64,000 bases of DNA from Heloderma charlesbogerti (Eukaryota > Chordata > Lepidosauria > Squamata > Helodermatidae): positions 558,001-622,000 of the forward strand of contig JANEZZ010000987.1 of NCBI GenBank assembly GCA_026122225.1. Direction: 5' to 3'. Below the pieces are notes generated by a model that was given only the letters and a program-made list of their open reading frames with translations, was not told the origin of the DNA and did no database searches. Numbering within the stretch: position 1 is the stretch's first letter; each line of letters opens with the position of its first letter. The translations under genes were made by a program, and so were the position numbers. Positions 41,414 to 51,014 of the stretch are shown piece by piece.

Positions 41414-41536
41414 TTAAGGGTGCAATCCTATGCATGTTTAGGCAGAAAAAGTCCGACAACTCTGGCTGTGCTGGCTGGAGAATGCTGGGAAATGTAGGAT
41501 CTTTTTCTGCCTAAACATGCATAGAATTGCACCCTA
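41414..41536. mobile_element. Hairpin MITE with GGGTGCAATCC ends
   Basis: The left arm GGGTGCAATCCTATGCATG...TTTAGGCAGAAAAA and the right arm TTTTTCTGCCTAAACATGC...GAATTGCACCC are inverted. TAA is present on both flanks, a 3-bp duplication of the type made by PIF/Harbinger elements, though TTAA cannot be excluded on the left. Relatives are at 23944 and 44222. Confidence 0.8.
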
Positions 41537-41973
41537 AATCTGTTTAAGAATTTGAGACCTACCCTGCAACATTTCAAGGATGAAAACAGAGACATGCTTC
41601 AAACAGGCTTATTCACAGTCAAAAAAGATCACAGCTCTTCTGCAGCTATTTCACGCTCCTGTAATAGCTTATCCCCCATTGACTCAAAAGCCAAGAGGGT
41701 TGTGGGGTTTTTTGGTTAAAAATAATAGTAGACCAACACAACTGTCCACCTACAATAGGTAATCAGCAGTTCAAACTATACCTCAGCAGCTGCAGTATGT
41801 AAATTGGCAGGCTGGGCACTTGCACAGCCCCTTAATGACATCTCTATGCACATGCGCTAAGGACAAGATGCATCCGTTGCCTGCCTGGGCACTTAACAAC
41901 TTGGAGAGCTTGGGAACGGAGTCTAGCAACTCCCACAAATAACATTTTAACAAGACATTCCCCAAAGGCACGG
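41537..41973. other. Unclassified, no gene seen
   Basis: No exon or named repeat is recognised before the L2 copy begins at about 41974. Confidence 0.4.
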
Positions 41974-42963
41974 TAATGGACTGGATGAGGGCTAATAAAC
42001 TGAAACTCAATCCAAACAAGACGGAGGTACTGTTAGTGGGTGGTTTGTCTGCCTGGCTAGGTGATATTCAACCTGTTCTGGAGGGGGTTGCACTCCCCCT
42101 AAAGGATCAGATTCTTAGTTTGGGGGTGCTCTTTGATCCAGAACTGTCACTTGAGGCACAGGTGAACTCAGTGGCACGGAGCACTTTTTATCAGCTTAGG
42201 CTGGTATACCAACTACGCCCTTATCTGGACAGAGATAGCCTAGCTACAGTTATCCATGCTCTGATAACTTCTCGTCTGGATTAATGCAATGCGTTATACG
42301 TGGGGCTGCCTTTGAAAACGGTCCGGAAACTTCAGCTGGTCCAAAATAGGGCAGCAAGATTGTTAACAGGGACTGGCCTGCGAGCTCATATTACGCCAGT
42401 ACTTTTCCAGCTGCACTGGCTGCCAGTCCATTTCCGGGCCCGATTCAAAGTGCTGGTGTTAACATTCAAAGCCCTTAACGGCTTGGGGCCAGGTTACCTG
42501 AAGGATCGCCTCCTCCCATATGTGCCTGCCCGGACCTTAAGATCATCCTCAGCGGCCCTTCTCCGTGAGCCCCTGCCAAAGGAAGTGAGGCGGGTGGCTA
42601 CTAGGAGGAGGGCTTTTTCTGCTGTGGCACCCCGGCTCTGGAATGAGCTCCCTAGTGAGGTTCGCCTGGCGCCTACATTGTATTCCTTTCGGTGCCAGGT
42701 GAAGACCTTTTTATTTTCCCAGGCATTTTAGCATTTTAGCTTTCTAAATTTTTATCTTTGCTGTTTTAAATCTGTATTTTAAACTCCTGCACTGCTGCTA
42801 GGTTTTATTGTGGTTGTATTGTTATATTGTGGTTTTAATGTTCTATATATTTTAAATTGTTTTATTGTGTGTTGTTTGGTTTTAATTTTTGTGAACCGCC
42901 CAGAGAGCTTCGGCTTTGGGGTGGTATAGAAATGAAATTAATAATAATAATAATAATAATAAT
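41974..42963 (+). mobile_element. L2 LINE, C-terminal ORF2 and 3' UTR
   Basis: This is the best-preserved LINE coding segment in the window. From 41976 it encodes DWMRANKLKLNPNKTEVL, SLGVLFDPELSLEAQV and SRLD, stops at TAA (42282-42284) where L2 has a tyrosine (SRLDYCNAL), and continues in the same frame through LQLVQNRAARLLTG, LHWLPVHFRARFKVL, FKALNGLGPGYL and LWNELPSEVRLAPTL to about 42731. So one nonsense change interrupts about 250 codons, homologous to the end of the RT domain and the C-terminal region. The 3' UTR has GTGAACCGCCCAGAGAGC and ends in (AAT)n at 42941-42963. It is 5'-truncated and cannot move itself. Confidence 0.95.
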
Positions 42964-43251
42964 GCAAAAACTGTAGGTAAAATTGCAGTTGCAATGTTCT
43001 GAGGGGAAGGGGCCAGAAAACTGGTGCTGTGGCAGCTGGTCCTTCACGCGTGACTCTCCTTAATGCTGCTGTAGCAGCTGCTAGAAGAGTGGAGGGGCTT
43101 GCCTGCCTCCGTTGCTCTTCAGCGCCACCACTGAAGGTGTCCAAAGGGTGGTATTGCGGCTGCCAGAGCAGTAGAGGTCAGAGGGCATTAAGTGGCTCAT
43201 AGGGTTTCACCTGGGCCTGGCTGCTCATTCTGGCCTGGCATTTTCAATTTG
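42964..43251. other. Unclassified, no gene seen
   Basis: No exon or repeat is recognised in this short stretch between the L2 tail and the inverted duplication. Confidence 0.4.
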
Positions 43252-43462
43252 AGCAACTTGTCTCATGCTGTCCTTCCCTGTCCACGTGCCTGGCTCTTGG
43301 TTCTTCTCCAGAAATCCAGCCCAGGCTGTCTGCGCAGTTACACCCTTTCATATGGAAAACCAGCCAGTGGGTAGAATCCAACCAAGGTCCTACTTAGAGT
43401 TTCTGGAGATGGGCCAAGAGCCAGGCAACTGAACAGGCAAGGACAGCATGAGACAAGTTGCT
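43252..43462. repeat. Local inverted duplication, 63-bp arms
   Basis: 43252-43314 and 43400-43462 are inverted copies with about 7 differences in 63 bp; both contain AGCAACTTGTCTCATGCTGT or its complement. The right arm lies inside a MITE (43371-43527), replacing the part that in the intact family member at 15852 completes the hairpin. Confidence 0.85.
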
Positions 43463-43527
43463 AAACTAACTTAAGTCCCATTCGTTTCAATGGGTCTACT
43501 CTAAGTAGGACTTTGGTTGGATTCTAC
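43371..43527. mobile_element. Hairpin MITE with replaced interior
   Basis: The termini GTAGAATCCAACCAAGGTCC and GGACTTTGGTTGGATTCTAC are inverted over 29 bp with one mismatch. The right half (AACTTAAGTCCCATTCGTTT, CAATGGGTCTACTCTAAG) matches the 15852 family. The left half after TACTTAGAG is foreign and equals the inverse of 43252-43314. Confidence 0.8.
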
Positions 43528-44221
43528 CAAATGGACCCAAGGCAGCTGCTTTGCCCAAGGGGGGAACTGTCATCTATTTTACATGTCTGACCTTCAGAAT
43601 CGCCTTGGGGGCATAGGAGGCGACACGTGTGTGATGGTCGCATGGCTTTGTTTCACTCGGATGTTGAGGTCTGACCGGAGAGGTCGATGCCAAACTGCAC
43701 TGCCACCCTTCCGAATATATTCAGCTGCACTCCTACAGAGCAGGGTAGCAGCAGTGGGTTGTATTTCAAGTGCTTAAAAAGTGGCAATTATTATATCCTG
43801 CCCTTCAGCATAAAACAACAACACCAGGATGGATTGCCAAATCATATTTATGTCCCACCTTTCCTTCAAGGCACTGGCTGGGGATAATGGGAGCTGTTGT
43901 CCAGCACATCTGGAGGCCATGTGGTTGGTGAAAGCTGCCTACTAGGAACTAATCCACGGCCTCTTGCCCAAGGGGAAATTTGCCAAGGTGAGCCTTAACG
44001 TAGGCTCCAACCCTAACCGCGGTTATTAGACGGCAAGCCCCATTGAACACAGTGGGACTTACATCTGAGTAAACATGCCTAGGGTTGTGGTGTCTGCTAA
44101 AAAGCAAGCAAGCTGCTGATTTATTTTATTTTGGTAGTTTCGTTGTATTATTTGATTTGTATGCTTTGATTTCGGTAAAGTTATCTATATGGCCTTGTGG
44201 ACTCATTCTACTAATAAGGAG
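43528..44221. other. Mostly unclassified; MITE pieces at 43855-43940 and 43990-44097
   Basis: 43868-43935 (CTGGCTGGGGATAATGGGAG, TCCAGCACATCTGGAGG) is a half palindromic MITE. At 43990-44097 CCCCATTGAACACAGTGGG, ACTTACATCTGAGTAAACATG and CCTAGGGTTGTGG form the core of another common reptile hairpin repeat. No gene is seen. Confidence 0.45.
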
Positions 44222-44330
44222 TGACTAGGGGTGCAACCCTATGCACGTTTAGACAGAAGAAAGGCCTACAACTCCCCATGTGCCCAGGAGTTGTAGGCCT
44301 TTTTTCTGTCTAAACATAGGACCCTGCCTT
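44222..44330. mobile_element. Hairpin MITE
   Basis: GGGGTGCAACCCTATGCACG, AGACAGAAGAAAGGCCTACA and the complementary TGTAGGCCTTTTTTCTGTCT with ACATAGGACCCTGCC fold back. It belongs to the 41414 family. Confidence 0.75.
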
Positions 44331-44384
44331 AATAAATGTAAATAGATGGACAAACTATGCGGGTGGGTGTAAAAGGGTCGTAGC

Positions 44385-44737
44385 CAGCGTGGGCCCCAGG
44401 TTTTGGAGGGCCCTTGGGCAAGGCATCCTCACTGTGCCTCCTCCCTCCTTTCTCGCCACCATTGTCACCAGCTGCTTTTCCCCCCTTCCTCTTTCTCATC
44501 ATGGCTGCCACTTGCTTGCTTGACAACCAGAGAGCCGGTGAGCAAGTAGCCGGTGGCATCTCCTGTTCCTCCTTCTCACCACTGCTGTTGTCTGGACCAG
44601 AGCGAGAGGCAGGTGAATAAGCAGGTTGCAGTGGTGAAGAGGAGGAGCAGCTCCAGGGAACTCTTGTCAGGGGGCCTCTGCTGGGATGTGGGCCCTTGGC
44701 AGGTGCCCGACCATGCCTACCCTTGATGCTGGCCCTG
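44385..44737 (+). mobile_element. hAT-type element, family A
   Basis: It starts CAGCGTGGGCCCCAGG and ends TTGATGCTGGCCCTG. The flanks GTCGTAGC (44377-44384) and GCTGTAGC (44738-44745) match at 6 of 8 bases. It is one of the two most complete copies. The 139-codon frame across it (minus) is not a transposase. Confidence 0.75.
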
Positions 44738-45837
44738 GCTGTAGCCACTACGCTACATCAAGTCTTCCACTGACGGTTCTCAACTTGCTACTGGTCAGGG
44801 CAGAGAAAGCAGGGTGATCGGGTGGGGAATGCTATGAAAGTTGGTGAATCCTTTTTAGGAAATCAGTAGCACTTTTAACCGTGGTCCCCAAAGAGTTAAT
44901 CCAGTCGCAGGCAAAGTATGGCTTTTTGTTTTTGTTTTATGCTTGAAACCTTAGCGCCTCTGCCCATCTTGTCTTCCACAGTGACTTCATTAGCAGCAAG
45001 CTGCTAATTAAATTCCATATTTATGATTGGAAAATAAAATCATCGAACCCTTTTAAAACAGATTTTTACAGCTCCGAGCTTGACTGCTGACTCAGCAGTC
45101 AAGGCAAAGCTAGAAACGTAAAGACTTCCATGAGAAAGATTAAATACACCGAGAAATGGCACTCGGAAAAACGCATAGGAAATCCCACCTCATTTCTGCG
45201 CTGTATTAACTTTTGAGCGCAAGAAACAACAATGTTGTATTGTGTGTGTGCTTTCCTCACCATTCTGTGTTACCCAAGAGGACAGTATCAACTGCTTCCA
45301 TGCAGGGCTTTTGGGGATGGAAGTATATCGCTATTCCAAGAGGACAGAGAAAACCACAGAATTTGGTACTGGACACAAAATTCAGCTTCTGGAGAATCCT
45401 GGGTCATTTGAAAACAAAAAAAGAGGCAAGTTTCTAGACCTTATGATTGCAAAGTTATTGACAAAGTGTGTGGGTGATGAAATCACAGAAGCTGAATAAG
45501 ATTTCCAGAGGTTGTAGGTGGGGCCTTGGTGTCCTCCATAGCTCCTTGCCCCTCCCCCTGATGAGCAAAACCAGGATGAATTATGCAAAGTAATAAATAA
45601 ATACAGCATAAATTATGCAAATTTGGGGAAAATATGCACATTTGTATGATCTGTACAGGTTGTGGAACAGAGCTTTTCCTAGCACAGAATTTGGATGATC
45701 TCCACACAGAATTTGACGCTCGTTTGTTAGCACTGAAGACGTGCCAGGAGCTCCATGTCAGCTATAGTGCATAAAGAGATAACTGTGTCAAAGCCCTTTG
45801 CTTGGTTCAGGAGAAAGCTACTATGACCCATGGCGGG
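44738..45837. other. Single-copy-looking; candidate conserved non-coding element near 44930-45120
   Basis: 44930-45120 is free of repeat words and rich in homeodomain-type TAAT words (GCTGCTAATTAAATTCC, ATTTATGATTGG) and a palindromic GACTGCTGACTCAGCAGTC at 45082-45100. Such composition is common in developmental enhancers, but this is only suggestive. No coding exon is recognised. Confidence 0.3.
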
Positions 45838-45888
45838 TTGGGCTCGATGGTCTTGTTGGCCCCTTCCAACCCTACTATTCTATTCTAT
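45838..45888 (+). mobile_element. CR1 3' tail
   Basis: TTGGGCTCGATGGTCTTG, CCCCTTCCAACCCTAC and TATTCTATTCTATG are the CR1 terminus; only about 50 bp are retained. Confidence 0.8.
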
Positions 45889-46429
45889 GACCCATGCTAG
45901 GTGGGAAGTCTTTGGTGTCAGGGGCTTTACAGGAGCCCAAGGATATTGGCACAAAAGATCCCAAATGCAATGCTGTTTTGAGTCATCCTAGCAACACCCC
46001 CGATCCTAAAACCGTTATTTAAAGTCTCATTGGTTTTATCAGGATGTATCTCCAAGAAATGTGCGTAGCGTTTAGCGGCACTGGTAAATACTGGAAGATT
46101 TTTTACAGTGCCTGATTTTAGCGTTTTCTCCTTTTGAAATTGTTTTGCAAATAAGTGCATTGTAAAACTCTAGTTTTTGCATCCATCATCTTAACAATGC
46201 TAGCAATTTGCACGAAGAAGATTTTCACGAGGCATCCATAGAAGGCAGAATTAGGGACAATAATAGACCAGAAAATAGGAGTATGCACTTGACAAAAGTG
46301 GGTCAGAGGGATTCTGGACCTTTTGTACTGACAGGGTAAACCCAAGACATTTTGCTACCTGAAGCAGAGCACAAAAATGCCTCCCCCTCCACACACACAC
46401 ACACACGTTACACCTTTAGGGTCAACACT
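45889..46429. other. Unclassified, no gene seen
   Basis: AT-rich and free of recognised repeats except (CA)n at 46391-46406. It may be single-copy. Confidence 0.35.
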
Positions 46430-46672
46430 TTAAAACATCTTGTTGCCCTGTCCAGACACATTGGACTTTAGATGGTTGGTGAAAACAATACTGTTCTGTT
46501 GAGCTTTTACTGATGAAGGGCGCTCTTCGATTTTGGAAACTTGCCCTGTTCTATTGTTATGTGTTTTATCAGTTTTGCTTGGAACGGTTGTGTTTTATTG
46601 TGTTTACAGCTTTATTGTAAATTGCCTCTAGCGCACACTGAATATTTTAAATAAATAAATAGAAATAAATAA
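46430..46672 (+). mobile_element. L2-type LINE 3' UTR
   Basis: A T-rich stretch with TTTTATCAGTTTTGCTTGG, then AATTGCCTCTAGCGCACAC and ATTTTAAATAAATAAATAG, is an L2-style 3' end without readable coding sequence. Confidence 0.5.
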
Positions 46673-47740
46673 GCAACATTCCCGATCTAAAGCAGCTGGC
46701 TTCACTTCCCTTGCATGGTGCCCTGACCTCCTTCACTGCTGTTTTTAGAATGCTACTGGGGGGGGGGATCATATTTGACTAAAATTAGGCCACGTTGTGG
46801 ATTTCGTTCATCGAGTCCCCACAGCCTCTCCACACAGAATAACTAGCAATGATTCTTGACAGATTAGAAGTGAAGCGGTGACTCTCTTTGTTTTCTGCCC
46901 TCTCTCTAGATAAGAATATTGGGATGGCTAGATGGTACAGAGGGTCCTGGGGCCCCTCTTCTTCCAAGGGCCATTTCTCCGGTGGTGTGTCATCCCATCC
47001 CCCCGCTCCACGTCTCGCCACCACCCCCACCCCCATCTTCTCATCCTCTTGAGGAGGAGGAACACACTTTTTGGCTCCTGGAGAAAACTTCCTTTCTGGT
47101 TTCCCTCAGCAAGAGGAACCGTGTTGAAAGCTGCTCCCCCAACTCTGAGCAGAAGAGAAGGGGAAGCAAGGCCCTTCCCTTCCTGCTAAATATAGGCACT
47201 AGGTTTGCAAAGGACAGCCGTGGGTGGGTGGGTGCTTCCGGGAGCATGCTGCACCGTTCTGCTGCAGCCATGTTTTGAAGGGGGCATGAAGGGAGCAAGG
47301 GGAAGGACAGGAGGACTGCCAGGCCGAGGTGGAAAGAAAAAGGAAAGAAATCTGCCCAACAGCTGGATGAGGCGGTGGCTTGAAAAGATTTCAAAGCTGA
47401 GCCTCGTTCTTCTCGGGTTGTCTTGTGTCAAGCAGCGTCTCCGTTGCTCCTTGGGAAGTTCTAAGGTAGGCCTGGAAGTTAACTGAGCTCCTGTGAAGCT
47501 CCCTACACCAGCCCCAGAATAACTGGAACTCCAGAAAGAGAGTTCAGTTCTCCCTGCCCCTGAATGCCCTTGTCTTTCTTTGAAGAGATCATGGCATAGT
47601 GCCTCCAACGTCAGCTGTGGGACAGAAAGCCAACGGGGGATCTTATGCAAGCCCCTTTCTCTCAGCCACAGCACCCTCCTCTGGTAGGTCTAGAACCAGG
47701 GACCCAATGCTCTGTGAAGGATTGCCCCATGTGGTGAGAC
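46673..47740. other. Purine- and pyrimidine-rich, no gene recognised
   Basis: Overlapping frames of 80-160 codons on both strands around 46919-47674 are not similar to any family I know. The composition (GAGGAGGAGG, GGTGGGTGGGTGC) is moderately GC-rich but not CpG-dense. An exon cannot be excluded. Confidence 0.35.
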
Positions 47741-47880
47741 CTCAGGCCCATAGGTTGATGGGAGTTGTAGTCCAGAACATAGGGGTGGCACCAGATTTCA
47801 TACCACTGTCCCGGGCCAGCTTTCTCCAGTCTGGTGGCTTCCAGATATTTCGGCCTTCAACTCCCAGCATTCCTGACTGT
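47741..47880. mobile_element. Palindromic MITE, partial
   Basis: GATGGGAGTTGTAGTCCAG and CTTTCTCCAGTCTGGTGGCT with TTCAACTCCCAGCATTCC are rearranged arms of the 9041-type family. Confidence 0.5.
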
Positions 47881-48366
47881 TAGAACGTCAGAAGAGCCAT
47901 GTTGGATCAGACCAAGGGTCCACCTAGTCCAGCATTCTGTTCATACAGTGGCCAGCCAGCTGCCCACAGGAAACCCACAAGCAGGACATGAGCACAACAG
48001 CAGCCACCCACCCATGTTCCCCAGCAACTGGTGTACAGAGGCAGACTGCCTCTGGTACTGGAGGTAGCACATAGCCATCAGGACTAGTAGCCATGGGCAG
48101 CCTTCTCCTCCAGGAATTTGTCCAACCCGCTTTTAAAGCCACCCAAAGTGGTGTCTGTCACTACATCCATAGTTTAACTATGTGCTGCCTGAAGAAGTCC
48201 TACTTTTATCTGTCCTGAATCTGCCACCAATCAGCTTCATGGGATGACCCCACTGGGTTCTGTTATTGCGAGAGAGGGAGAAAAATGTCTCCCTATCCAT
48301 TTTCTCGAGTTTCTCCAAACCATGTATAATTTTGTACACCTCTGTCATGTCTCCCCTTACTCACCG
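47881..48366 (-). mobile_element. CR1-clade (L3-like) LINE 3' end
   Basis: TGTTGGATCAGACCAAGGG, ACAAGCAGGACATGAGCAC, TGTCCAACCCGCTTTTAAAG and ATAATTTTGTACACCTCTGT follow the L3-like order on the minus strand from the 3' UTR into the coding end. Coding is fragmentary. Confidence 0.88.
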
Positions 48367-48384
48367 TTGGATATGGCCATTGGA

Positions 48385-48458
48385 TATGCTTGCTGGGGCT
48401 GATGGGAGTTGAAGCCCAAAATGTCTGGCGGGCACTAGGTTGGAGAAGGCTGGCCTAG
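48385..48458. mobile_element. Half palindromic MITE
   Basis: GCTGGGGCTGATGGGAGTTG, AAGCCCAAAATGTCTGG and CACTAGGTTGGAGAAGGCTG are the right half of the 9041-type palindrome. Confidence 0.65.
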
Positions 48459-48588
48459 GCAGTAAAGGGTACTGGAGTGATTCTACCACACCTTGGGTGG
48501 CCGTTGGTTCTCTTCACCAAGAAGGGCTATCAAGTCTTCCTGTTCAGGCTGGAATATAGCTTGGGTTTTCCTGGTGCTGAGCACGGCT

Positions 48589-49445
48589 GTGGTACTTGCC
48601 TTGTTCCCTAGCTTGAACAGACTGACCCTTGTCTTGACTCCTGGCTCCCACTTGACTGAACCTGGTTTTGACTCCTAGCTCCCACCTGGTTTGTGGGAGC
48701 AATGGTGCCAAGAACTGGACCTAGAATGTGTGTATTCTCCACAGTGTTGTAGTGGTAAACTTTGAAATGCAGGCACACATCATGACAGCCCCATAACCAT
48801 GTCCCCAAGGATAGTCCAAAAATTCAGACAACTGTGTTGATCCATATCAGCAAACCAGTTCTGGCACTTCTCAACTCCAGGAGCAGGTCTTTTGAAAAGT
48901 TAATGGGTCTTAATCGCCCATCCAGGGCTAAGGCACCCCAAAATATTACAACATTATTACAAAAGTATTACAACAGGGATAGCTCACGACAATATATGTT
49001 GCAAAGAAAATCCATTCTCCCCTCCCCAGCTACTGTCAAGACTGCAGCTAAGCTCAGAGGGAACAGAGAATTCTGAGAGGTGGGCGACAGATGACGTCAG
49101 CGGCCCTGCTCATCAAAAAGTGCCAGCACTGCATCTCTGTGAGCCCTGGCTCCGCTCCACCTCTGAGTCTCCAACCCTGGATCCTGACACTTGGGGGTTG
49201 GAGCCTGGAGCAGAGCAGGTGAGAGCCACTGCTCTGTTGACTAGGCAAAGCCTGCGTTTCCAGTATTTATACCATACCACTACAACACTGTGGAGAATAC
49301 ACACATTCTAGGTCCAGTTCCTGGCACCGTTGCCCCCACAGACCAAGTGGGAGCCAGGAGTCAAGATAAGGATCAGTCAAGTGGGAGCCAGGAGTCAAGA
49401 CAACGATCAGTCCTGAGTCTCAAGCTCGGGAACAAGGCAAGTACT
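48589..49445. repeat. Inverted duplication, about 170-bp arms around a hAT element
   Basis: 48589-48757 and 49275-49445 are inverted copies (GTACTTGCCTTGTTCCC against GGGAACAAGGCAAGTAC; AGAATGTGTGTATTCTCCAC against GTGGAGAATACACACATTCT). The inner ends of both arms contain the first 16 bp of the hAT element at 48742. The right arm therefore copies the flank plus the start of the element, so the duplication followed the insertion. Confidence 0.85.
48742..49165 (+). mobile_element. hAT-type element, family F
   Basis: The termini CAGTGTTGTAGTGG and CCGCTCCACCTCTG are inverted with about 10 of 14 matches. The flanks ATTCTCCA (48734-48741) and AGTCTCCA (49166-49173) match at 7 of 8 bases. Family relatives are at 20889-21703, 37925-38205 (minus) and 56082-56190. 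It has no transposase frame. Confidence 0.75.
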
Positions 49446-50239
49446 GGAGCCCTGCCAATCACAGGATTTAATGTTGCATATCCCTGTGAGCTCTGAGGCA
49501 TGAGTACACTACACTTGATCCCGCAAGAGATACCGAGGATGACAGTTCGAGACCCAGTTCTTCCTAAGAGTCGGGAGAATAATACTAGCTTACCTTACAG
49601 GAACTTTACTGCTTTTCTTGCTGCCTCGGATTTTCTTATATGTTTTATTGTTGGATGCCACCTTGGGGGCGTGGGGCAGGGCTGCTGTCCTGAAAGATGG
49701 CCAAGAAATACTTTAAATAAAATAACTAAATTATGACCTCTGCGTACAGGACTGACAGCATAGATCAGCTCCCACGTCGCTTGTGTTCTACTGACATTTG
49801 AAAGTGCATCCATTTCAACAAGCCTTTGATAGTGTTGTTTTAAGTTACTATGTTTGCTCTGGCTTTCTGGATTCATTTTGCTGTTTTTAGTTTTGCAATT
49901 TGTTTGGTTATTATTCTAGTTTTTGTTAGGGTTTTTTTTAGTGTTTTAAAATTGTGTTTGTATTGGCCTAATTATATCATGTGGTGGTTTGTGAGGGCCT
50001 CGGGCCTTGAGATACGAGATAATATTTAGACAGATAAATAATGCTGTCAAACAAAGGGACATTTTTGCTTGTGAGCCTAAAATCTAGCTGCTGCGTAGCT
50101 TCCAGGGACAGCTGGAGCTTTGGGGGCCCATCGTACCTACAGGAACACCTCCTGCTGTATTTGTTAATTATTTCCAAGGCCACTTGAACCCTGCAGCCAT
50201 CATCTGATGTCCTCCTCTATTTCCTCCCGTCCCCATCTG
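49446..50239. other. Mostly unclassified; L2-like tail near 49640-49735
   Basis: TGGATGCCACCTTGGGGGC and TACTTTAAATAAAATAAC at 49653-49725 resemble an L2-type 3' end. T-rich sequence at 49820-50035 ending GAGATACGAGATAATATTTAG may be another. No gene is seen. Confidence 0.4.
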
Positions 50240-50583
50240 AAGTACTTCTTCGCACAGTGCAGTTAAACTATGGAATTCGCTGCCACAGGATGTAGTGATG
50301 GCCACCAGTTTGGATGGCTTTAAAAGGGGGTTGGACAAATTCCTGGAGGAGAAGGCTATCGATGGCTATTAGTCTTGATGGCTCTGTGCTACCTCCAGTA
50401 TCACAGGCAGGGAGCCTGTGTGCACTAGTTGCTGGGAACATGGGTGAGAGGGTGCTGTTGCAGTCATGTTCTGCTTGTGGGTTCCTGATCGACAGCTGGT
50501 TGACCACTGTGGGAACAGAATGCTGGACTAGATGGACCCTTGGTCTGATCCAGCAGGGCTCTTATGTTATGTTGTTATGTTCT
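50240..50583 (+). mobile_element. CR1-clade (L3-like) LINE 3' end
   Basis: The coding remnant VKLWNSLPQDVVMATSLDGF (50261-50325) and LDKFLEEKAIDGY are intact. The 3' UTR has GGGAACATGGGTGAGAG and ends CCTTGGTCTGATCCAGCAGG with TTATGTTATGTTGTTATGTT, a slipped form of the terminal tail. It shows the empty form of the site the LTR occupies at 30138. Confidence 0.92.
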
Positions 50584-51014
50584 AAGTAAGATAGGTATGT
50601 GGCGACAGTAGAAGAATTCTTTTACAGGTTGTGGTGTCCCATAACTGGAATGCCCTTCCCAGAGAGATGTGCCTGGCACTAGAGTGGCTGCTTATGCATA
50701 GGCGTGGTGGAGAAATTAGTTTGGCTTGCATCTTCATGCGAGCTTTACCTCATGTCGCACTTTTGAAGCTGTGCGCGAACCAAAACTTAGTTATCTTTCA
50801 AATTTTGCAACAGAGTTCTACACTGAAAAAAGAGAGAGATGCGTACAAAAAAACTGTATTTTAGGGTGAAAATCATTCTGTTAGGAGAATTGCTAGCCAA
50901 AGAAATGTCTGCTGGGCAAAATGTGGTACAAGAATGTATGTATTAGGAGAAATGCACACAAAAATGAGTGTGAATGTTAATGCATTTTAAAAAATCTCAC
51001 AGTTTGGGACTCCA
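50584..51014. other. Unclassified, no gene seen
   Basis: AT-rich DNA with AGGAGAAATGCACAC-type words near 50943-50965; possibly part of the AGGGATGT family. No exon is recognised. Confidence 0.4.

Noticed and set aside
42300..42731. 143-codon frame as an independent gene
   Set aside because: It is the continuation of L2 ORF2 after a single nonsense codon at 42282-42284.
47186..47674. 162-codon minus frame as an exon
   Set aside because: An overlapping plus frame of similar length, no recognised motif, and no clear splice boundaries. It remains possible but unsupported.
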